Positions 56,822-64,000 of a stretch of 64,000 nt of DNA are shown piece after piece. Below the pieces are notes generated by a model. It did not search any database. It was not told the origin of the DNA and saw only the letters and a list, made by a program, of their open reading frames with translations. How positions within the stretch are numbered: the stretch's first letter is position 1; each line of letters begins with the position of its first letter. This stretch comes from Earliella scabrosa (taxonomy: Eukaryota > Basidiomycota > Agaricomycetes > Polyporales > Polyporaceae). Location: positions 496,001-560,000 of the forward strand of contig JABYQQ010000019.1 in assembly GCA_022605405.1 (NCBI GenBank), written 5' to 3'. The position numbers and the translations under genes are program-made.

Positions 56822-57532
56822 CTTGAGGAGATGCCTCTACTCTAGACTTGACAACCACGCTATTGGGACGCGCGTGTCCTGTCTGTTGAGATCGTATGAT
56901 CGGATCATATGGAGAGACGAAAACTATCCTGGGTTCCTCTGCATTGACATGTTGCATGGATTACCGTGCGGTGGTACGTAGCGTCGTGTCCCGGACTCCG
57001 GAAGGTAAGGTTGAAGACGTAGGCAATTCTGGCGCCCGTTGCGCATTGCGGCAACCGGCCGCTTCGGGCACTCCTCAAGATTGTCATATGGCAACGTCCT
57101 GAGACGAGATCAACTCGTTACTCACCGCTGACCAGCCTGGCGCTAGCTTGATGCTTGTACATTCTATGTGACCACGATGCAGCGATACGGCCAGCTGGAG
57201 TTCATAACTCAACGCGAATTCTTATCAAGGACCTTGATCAAACCGTCAGTCGTCATTTTCCTCCTTGTATGAGACCGAGAACTGAGCATCAGGATCTGAC
57301 TAATCATGCCAAATCATCTACAACACTCCACACACGTTGTCCTACACCGAACGACTGGTCCAGTACACGAGCCCACTGCCGGGTGGCACCTCACGTGGTT
57401 GACCCTAAGGGCATGCATATATGCTGCGTCCCTCCAGTGGCCCTATCATTAGTTCCCACCTCCACCTACCACCACTGGTGAGCCCCTCGTCTACTTTCCA
57501 TGCGCGGCCATTCACGCTTCTTCCTACAGACT
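56822..57532. other. Intergenic region
   Basis: No supportable gene. Scattered frames of about 60-108 codons lack motifs. Holds the promoter of the next F-box gene. Confidence 0.4.
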
Positions 57533-58949
57533 ATGGAGCCGCAATCATCTGCATCCAAGCTCGCTGTAGAGATTACCGACTTGATCATTGATCATCTGCA
57601 TGACAATGTCGGGGCGTTGAAGTCGTGCGCGCTCGTCCACTCGTCCTGGACGCCCGCCACTCGCCTCCACCTGTTCGCATCGCTGTCTATCTCCCAACGA
57701 CGATGTGCGCTGAGCGATTTCATCGCCTTCATCACCTCCGCCGACGGCGTCGTCACCCACATCAAGCGATTGTCTTTGTCAGGCTATGTCGGAATGGGCT
57801 TGAACGACTTGTCGTCCATCCTCCGCAGGCTCCCCTCTCTGCGCATCCTGACCCTTACCCATGTTTACATCTCTAATCCTCTGTCATATGACGGACCACA
57901 CCCGCCAGCTATCCCCGAACTCTCAACGCTGCAGATCACTGACGTGGTGTACGACAACGGGGAGAATCTCCTGCGTCTACTTGGTCTCTTCCGCCACGTC
58001 GGGACCGTCCGCCTGGGGGTTAGTGATCGTCACAACACCTCCCCCCGGCGAGCAGGAGGAGGAGGAGGACCAATGCGACCTCCGATCGTTCTTGCGGTGC
58101 CCTTCCCCTCCCACCTTCGAGTAGACAACCTCGCGATCTCGTCTCTCTCTCGCAACAACGTGATGTGGCTTTTTCACCCCTCTTCCTTCCCTCAATGGGG
58201 CTCTTTAGAGAGCCTTTCCATCGAGAGGGGATGCTGCACCTGGGAGGAGGTTGAAGTGTTGGGCGATCTACTCGCAGCGATCGGCTCGAAGCTTCGCCGC
58301 CTCGACGTGCGGCCGTCAGATAGGCTGCTCTCGCCCCCCCAAGGGCATTTGGGGCTAGGTCCCGGACTCGGACCCGCAGCGCACCACTTCCTCAATGGCA
58401 CTCCTCCGCCAATGGGTACGTACTACTACTGATGTACTACTGTTGAAGCGGGTGTCGGGCTGACGATTCGCCGATTCTGTGGACTGTACAGATATAGGCA
58501 GCACGGTTGAAGCCTGGAGGGCGCTGAATCTCAGCCATTGCACGAGCTTGGACGTGTTCAGCACCGGACTCGGTCACATCGACGCGTTCAGCCTGAAGGA
58601 CCACACGAGAGGAGGGCTGTTCAAGACGTGCGTGGACCTTCTCGCTCACCTCCCCAGCGCCGTCCGTGAAGTGCGCTTTAGCGTCCCGGTGCCGCCGCTC
58701 GAGAGCCACCCCAACGCTCGAGGTGATCAAATCATGTCGTTTGCTTACTACGCCTGGGCTGCGCTCCAGAAGGCCCTTTGCGACCCGCGCTTCAAGGGAA
58801 CGACGCTGGTCGTCGAGCTGAGTACTTTTTCTACGGCGGATGACGATCCGGAGTTGAAAGAGTTGATCACTCGCACGCTGCGCCGGTCACCCGCGCGCGG
58901 AATGTCCACTGTTACTATGGTCCAGGTAGCACGGTGGCACCATCTTTAG
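57533..58949 (+). CDS. F-box protein, relative of the gene at 40517
   Basis: Exons 57533-58415 and 58492-58949; 446 residues. The F-box spans about residues 9-50 (LAVEITDLIIDHLHDNVGAL then KSCALVHSSWTPATRLHLF). Leucine-rich irregular repeats follow (LPSLRILTLTHVYI, LSTLQITDVVY, HLRVDNLAISSL, LESLSIERG, LRRLDVRPSD). A Gly/Pro-rich loop (HLGLGPGLGPAAHH) precedes the single intron. Same layout as 40517 (F-box, then phrases such as VVTHIKRLSLSGYV against VVCYIRRLVLRNYV), so the two are family members about 17 kb apart with an inserted gene group between. Presumed SCF adaptor. Confidence 0.8.
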
Positions 58950-59488
58950 GTCGAGGTTAAGGTGTTTTCAATGCCAGTGACTGATCGCGATGTGAACATA
59001 GTACATAGACAACGAATATGATGTTTGGTGTATCAACGTTTTCATTCGATGTACGGTGGAGTGTACGTGCCTTACGGCTCGCCGCTTGCGTTCTGTGTAC
59101 CTATATCTAATGGCCGGAAGACGGGGGAAGCGGCGCTAATACTAGCCTTGCGCTAAATCCCTAGGCGCCCATGCACCCCGCCAAGTGACGGAAACAATGT
59201 TGCAGCAACTTGGATGGTGTCTTTCACGTCGTTCACAATTATCCTCGCTTTATCGTCCGCGTCTTTGTCCGAGCTGTCACCAACTCTCACAAATCCCAAG
59301 TTCTGAGCCTGTTCGAAGTGGACTACCAGTCAAGAGAGCTGAAGATCGCTCCCGAATCCTGAAGAGTCATCAAGCTCAAGAACCGAGTGGCACAGCAAGG
59401 TGTTCGAGCATCTCGACGTCTAAGTCCTCGTACTCTGAGTTCGCAGAGCCCGACCTGTCGCACACCACACGGCCAGCTCCATCTGTAG
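58950..59488. other. Region holding the unresolved 5' end of the PARP-UBC gene
   Basis: A coding-looking frame at about 59215-59354 (GVFHVVHNYPRFIVRVFVRA, SHKSQVLSLFEVDYQSRELK) ends in TGA, and a plausible acceptor (ATCTGTAG) at 59488 opens the next exon. I could not find an ATG and splice sites that join them, so the first exons are unresolved or damaged. Confidence 0.4.
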
Positions 59489-62400
59489 ATCGAGCAGGTC
59501 ACGCAGCTGCGGCAAGACACGAGCGACTACATCTCGATCCATCCCTATATGCGGTTGAAACGCACCATCGACAACCTCAGACCTATGGACTCTCCCGACG
59601 TGAAGGTCCCCGCGAGAGGGCGCAAACGGTTCGTGTACGACCTTCGGCACGCATCCGAGACGGTTGCGCAAGGGGTGGATGTGCAGGGTTTACGACTCCT
59701 GAGTACGTCTCTTGTTTCTGTCTCCATCCGTATCCCCATCCTCTCCCCTCATACCCACAAACAACAGGCGTTGCGCCTGGAGAAGAGGATGGGTCGTTTG
59801 ATTGTACAATTGTCCATGCGGATGGCGATCTCCTCGCGACCCTCACAATCCTTGTGTCTGGTGAGCCACAGCCGCGCTCGAGACATCTCTCCCATGCTAA
59901 TGAATGGTTCAGACGCGTCCGAATACCCTTCCGACCATTCATTCTTCTGCTCCTCACAAGATGATCTCCCGTCTTACGTCTCGCGTATCACCGAGGCCAT
60001 ATACGAGGATGGCTCCCTGACTATCCAGGATCTATTGATGCGATTGCTAGAGAAGCTGGCCAAGCGAGCAGCGACTTATAGACAAGCGGTGAAGTCCGCC
60101 GCTAGCGACGATGAAGAGGATGAGAACGACGACGACGATGAGGATGACGCGGAAGAGTATGACATAGACGAAGAGATTGGTATGCTTGGGGCACAACCCG
60201 GTCAAAGCAAGCTAGATCGTTCTATCCTCCAACGGTTGGTCACTCGTTCGCACTGGTTACGCTTTGACTCACACCTCAGTAGTCACTTCAACGAGACAGT
60301 GGCGTATGGCTACTACCCTGGGTTCATCCCATTCGGCGTGGACGACTTCGCATTGTCCGTCTCTATACCAGCGAACTCGCTCGTAGACACAATCCCCGCG
60401 CGTGCCTTGATGGCATGGGATAAAGAGCTTCTCTCCCGCGCACAACACGTCACTCTCCTCATATCTGGTCTTAGGGGCGTCTACCCCTTCGTCCAGCACG
60501 ACGCGACGTACAGTCAGTCTGCACATTTCCACGGCACAGCTCCTCAGTTCCGCGTCGGTCTCACGTTGGGCTACAAGCCCAGCCGAGAAGACGCTGCGGA
60601 GACTATACGCAAGTATGGTCTCAAGGAAGATTACGACGCTCAGCCTGCTCCTGATCCCGTTGTCCCGCCGCTGTTCGGTGACGATGATCTGGACTACGAA
60701 GATCATGCCATGGACGACGTCGAGCTGGAGAACGGGGAGGTCGAGCAACCAGCATCAGAGCCAGTGATAGGCTTCCGTCCGTTCAGTCTGAGCTCGTCTC
60801 TCGAGAGTTTGTTGAATGGCCACTTCTTGCGCATCCTTCAGCTGCGCATTCAGTTCAAACTTGGTTGGGCTGGGGCGGAGACGCTCCTTTGGGAGGTCGA
60901 GACGTCGCAACAAGCAGTAGGGGACATTATGCGACTCAGGGGACAGGTTTGCTTCCTCGTGCGTTGGTCAGGGCTGCGCTGACCTCCTTGAACAGGAGAT
61001 ACGAGACGCTGATGTCGCCGACGATATGCTCTCGAACAGCTACAATCTCCCGGCCGATCCTCTTCTTGCGCGCGACCCCACAGATCTGAATCTTCCCTTA
61101 CTGGCGTTCTCTTACCTCATGCGCAGGATCACGGTAGGACTCACTCGACACATATCACACTCTTTGACGATCTGAGGCGATGCCCTAGCTCTGCCCTCGG
61201 TATTGTCTGGTGTGCCATCAACAGCTGAAGGAGGACCTCGACGCATTGAAGCCGTACGTGTGCAGCTCGAAGCTGTGCACCTACCAGTATTACACTCTCA
61301 ATCGTGGCCCATCGCTCGAGGTACGACGACCGATGAGCCGACGACTAGAGCGCGTGCTAACCTGCGTGCACAGTACGAGATTTGTGCCAACCCGGACATC
61401 GTGGACATCCTTGTGTCCTTGGCGTACGTCGCCGCCGCAGAGGGCACGCTTGATGCTCCATTGCCTGTCGGCATGGGTCTGCGCGTGCCGTGCAGGACTG
61501 CGTCCCCAACAAAGCAAGGGCCTGATGGGATGTACGACTTTGACCAACTTGATATCAACCAAGTACGGGTGTTGCTATCATCGTGTCCGTTCTGCTCACT
61601 CCGCACTCGTGTCCCTGCAGATGCGACTCGCTATCATGCAGCTGATCGACACCTTGCCGGCTGTGAGTCCGCACATCGTCATTCCGAAGCAGATTTCCAA
61701 ACGAAGCACGCTCTTCTAGATTGCTGACATGAAGAGACATCTCGAGCAGCCGCGGAAAGCTGGACGAGCGAAACCGCGTCTTCAGGACCTTGACAAGACC
61801 ATCCCGGAGGCTGCATGGTCCGTTCTGCGCTGGTGCGTCGCGTCGTGCACGGCCCACATCGAGGAGCTTCACTCGGAAGACGAGCAAATCAAGAACATTG
61901 GTGAGCACAAATGTCTCGTGGTGCATTGACAACGTGAACTGACTGGTACGTAGGTTCGGATTGGAGGCAGTTCCGCTTCAGCGTCGGTGCTCCCGACGCG
62001 GAAGCCAAGTTCCGCAACTCCGTTGCCGAGGCAAGGAAGGAAAGTTCGCGGATTGACCAATACCCCTCGCTTTACGTGAGTCGTTCGTACGTCTCTGCAG
62101 AGAGGATGTCTCTCCTCACCGACCTTGCATCTAGGCGTTCCATGGCTCTCCGGCAAAGAACTGGCACTCCGTGAGCGAGATTGTAACTCTCACCTGACGC
62201 AGGCCTTGATGATCGTCCTAATAGATCATACGGCATGGTCTATGGTTCAAGACAATCGCGCATGGGAGAGCGTATGGCCATGGTACGTATGCCAGTGGAA
62301 TATGAAGCATGCGCTGACGGCATGTTGCATAGGTGTATACTTCGCCAAAGACGGGGCGATCTCGCTGGGCGGCTACGCGGCGGGTGCTCAAAGTTGCTGG

Positions 62401-64000
62401 CGGAACAGCGCCGCGCGCATCACCAACTGTGTCGCGCTCGCGGAGATCGTCAACCTCCCGCAGAAGTTCGTTTCGACCAATCCGTACTTCGTCGTCGACA
62501 AGACTGAGTGGATCATCTGGTGCGTGTCTTGATGTGTCGGACATACCCCTAGGAGGCTGAGATTGCTCTCAGCCGGTACCTCTTGGTCAAAGGCAGCGGT
62601 CATGCACAGCCCGTTGGCAACCCCACCCCTGCGTTTCCCACTTTCTGGGCCGGTTTGCCCCAGCAGCCTCTCCCTCCGGAAGACAATGTCAACGTCGACG
62701 ACCCGATACCGTACGTTCCCTTGGACCCGACCCATCCGCTGACCCTATCCAACAAGCGCATCCGCATCCCCGCGCCCACGTACATGCTCGAAAAGATCGT
62801 CACAGCGCGTCAAGAAGAGTTCATCCCCATCGACTACGACGAGGACGACCTGAAGATCTTCGAGCATGCTGCCCCCGCTGCGCCGGCTGCCAAGGCAGCA
62901 CCAGAGGTCATCGAGATCGTGGACGACTGGGAGCACGACCGTGCTTGGGTAGACCGGGCGATCGAGCATCTCATCCCGCCTCCGACCGACTGGTCGGTGG
63001 GGGCGACGGCTGCGCTCCAGCGGGAGATGAAAGCGATGCTGAAGGAGCAGAAGGCCGCGAAGACTCTGAAGGACCTCGGGTGGTACATGCCGCCGGAGCT
63101 CATCACCGACAACCTGTACCAGTGGATCGTCGAGCTGCACTCGTTCGACGAGAGCTTGCCCATCGCGAAGGACTTGGAGAAGCAGTGCGTCGCTCTCGTT
63201 TGCGCTTCCGAGTTACCCTGTTCATCGAGTGTGGCTGACGCGTTTGGGCGGTTTGCTTGTGCAGTGGAGTTAACTCGCTCGTGTTCGAGATCCGCTTCCC
63301 CGCGGCGTTCCCGCACGCGCCGCCGTTCTTCCGCATCCTGAAGCCGCGGTTCCTGCCCTTTAGTCAAGGCGGCGGCGGGCATGTGACGCTAGGTAGGTCT
63401 CCTGCTCCGTGTCTAGCAACAGGTACTCTTTTTGGCGCGCCGGTCGGTATACTGGTTCCTTGCGTCATCCTGACGCGTGTCAGGCAAACCGGATCGATGC
63501 ACTGTCCGCGTCTTCGTGGACATGTTCGGATCTCGACGTTGTGGAACTGATGTGGTCTGCGATGGGAAACGTTGTTGCCACCGTCGCAAGGCGACGACAG
63601 CCTTGACGGACCGTAGCCCCCTATCTCCAGACTGGGCCTGAGGTGTTGCAAGAGCTGACTCGTCCGACCTACAGGTGGCTCGATGTGCATGGATTTGCTG
63701 ACCGCCGATGGTGAGTGACTCACGTTCTCGAACGACCTCGTTGCCATAGTCACGCTGCGTCCTTTGTCTAGGATGGCTCCCGAGCTACAGGTACGTCCCG
63801 CGCTCGGCCTTCGCACGCTCACGCCGCAGCTGATGAACCCGTGTCAGCATCTCTGCCATTCTCCTCCAGATCAAGCTCGCCATCTCGAACCTGGATCCAA
63901 AGCCGGCGCGCCTGTCTCCGAACTGGGACCAGTGAGTGCAGACGTCTTCTACGGATTACACAAGCGTTTTGCTGATGGCGAGCATCTGCCTGCGAAGTCC
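59489..64000 (+). CDS. PARP-UBC fusion (ADP-ribosyltransferase plus UBE2Q-like E2), 3' end outside window
   Basis: Exons seen: 59489-59702, 59768-59860, 59913-60946, 60996-61133, 61189-61320, 61374-61562, 61621-61662, 61720-61900, 61954-62075, 62135-62170, 62225-62282, 62333-62519, 62573-63184, 63265-63392, 63675-63710, 63772-63790, 63848-63931, then past the edge. After an alpha/beta N-terminal region with an acidic insert comes a Cys block (YCLVCHQQ, VCSSKLC), then the ADP-ribosyltransferase domain: His in AFHGSPAKNWHS, IIRHGLWFKTIAHGRAYG, Tyr in GVYFAKDGAISLGGY, Glu in DKTEWIICRYLLVKG, so an H-Y-E-type triad is present. A 200-residue linker leads to a UBE2Q-like UBC fold (SLVFEIRFPAAFPHAPPFFR, GGSMCMDLLTADGWLPSYSI with the active-site Cys, LAISNLDPKPARL). 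Fungal PARPs with a C-terminal UBC domain are a known architecture. The 5' end is uncertain. Confidence 0.88.

Noticed and set aside
1..64000. tRNA, rRNA and CRISPR arrays
   Set aside because: No B-box-like GGTTCGA motif in a plausible cloverleaf context, no rRNA-like block and no regularly spaced short repeats were seen. CRISPR is not expected in a fungal nuclear genome.

Overview
The window looks like a filamentous basidiomycete (Agaricomycetes) nuclear genome. It is GC-rich, and genes are split by many 50-60 nt GT-AG introns. The gene families also fit: a group III hybrid histidine kinase, a G1 (glutamic) peptidase, F-box and BTB proteins, an Hsp70-like ATPase, a PARP-UBC fusion and Ngaro/hAT transposons. 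I rebuilt exon structures by hand and checked that the summed exon lengths stay in frame. Family calls are from motif recognition, not database searches.

1-31 kb is mostly single-copy genes. A Nik1-type osmosensing histidine kinase (2849-8181, 18 exons) is followed by the GPI transamidase catalytic subunit GPI8 (8908-10657). An epoxide-hydrolase-like alpha/beta hydrolase (10837-12056, minus) and a small intronless His/Cys-containing protein (12841-13311, minus) come next. A 1,837-residue ankyrin protein with a nucleotidyltransferase-like N-terminus (15847-21840) is followed by a 65-residue SMP-domain protein (22133-22557, minus), a BTB protein (24086-25141, minus) and a secreted G1 glutamic peptidase (27120-28138). 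Weak or broken genes lie between them.

32.1-40.3 kb is one tyrosine-recombinase retrotransposon of Ngaro type in minus orientation. It is bounded by split direct repeats (two near-identical 225-bp copies and two identical 157-bp copies) and carries Gag, RT-RNase H, tyrosine recombinase and an unrecognised ORF between the internal and terminal repeats. An 862-bp non-autonomous hAT-like element with an 8-bp target duplication has inserted into it and supplies the stop codon that now ends the RT-RNase H frame. The Gag frame also carries an internal stop.

40.5-64 kb is an accessory-looking cluster: two related F-box proteins, an F-box/beta-propeller-like protein, two paralogous coiled-coil proteins on either side of an Hsp70-like ATPase plus a decayed third copy, and two PARP-like genes. 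The distal PARP gene (59489 to the window end) keeps recognisable H-Y-E catalytic motifs and is fused to a UBE2Q-like ubiquitin-conjugating domain. Its relative at 51501-54799 shares the intron layout but lacks the UBC domain and the Tyr/Glu catalytic positions, so it looks like a pseudoenzyme. Local duplication, repurposing of ubiquitin and ADP-ribose modules and transposon activity make this half the most interesting.
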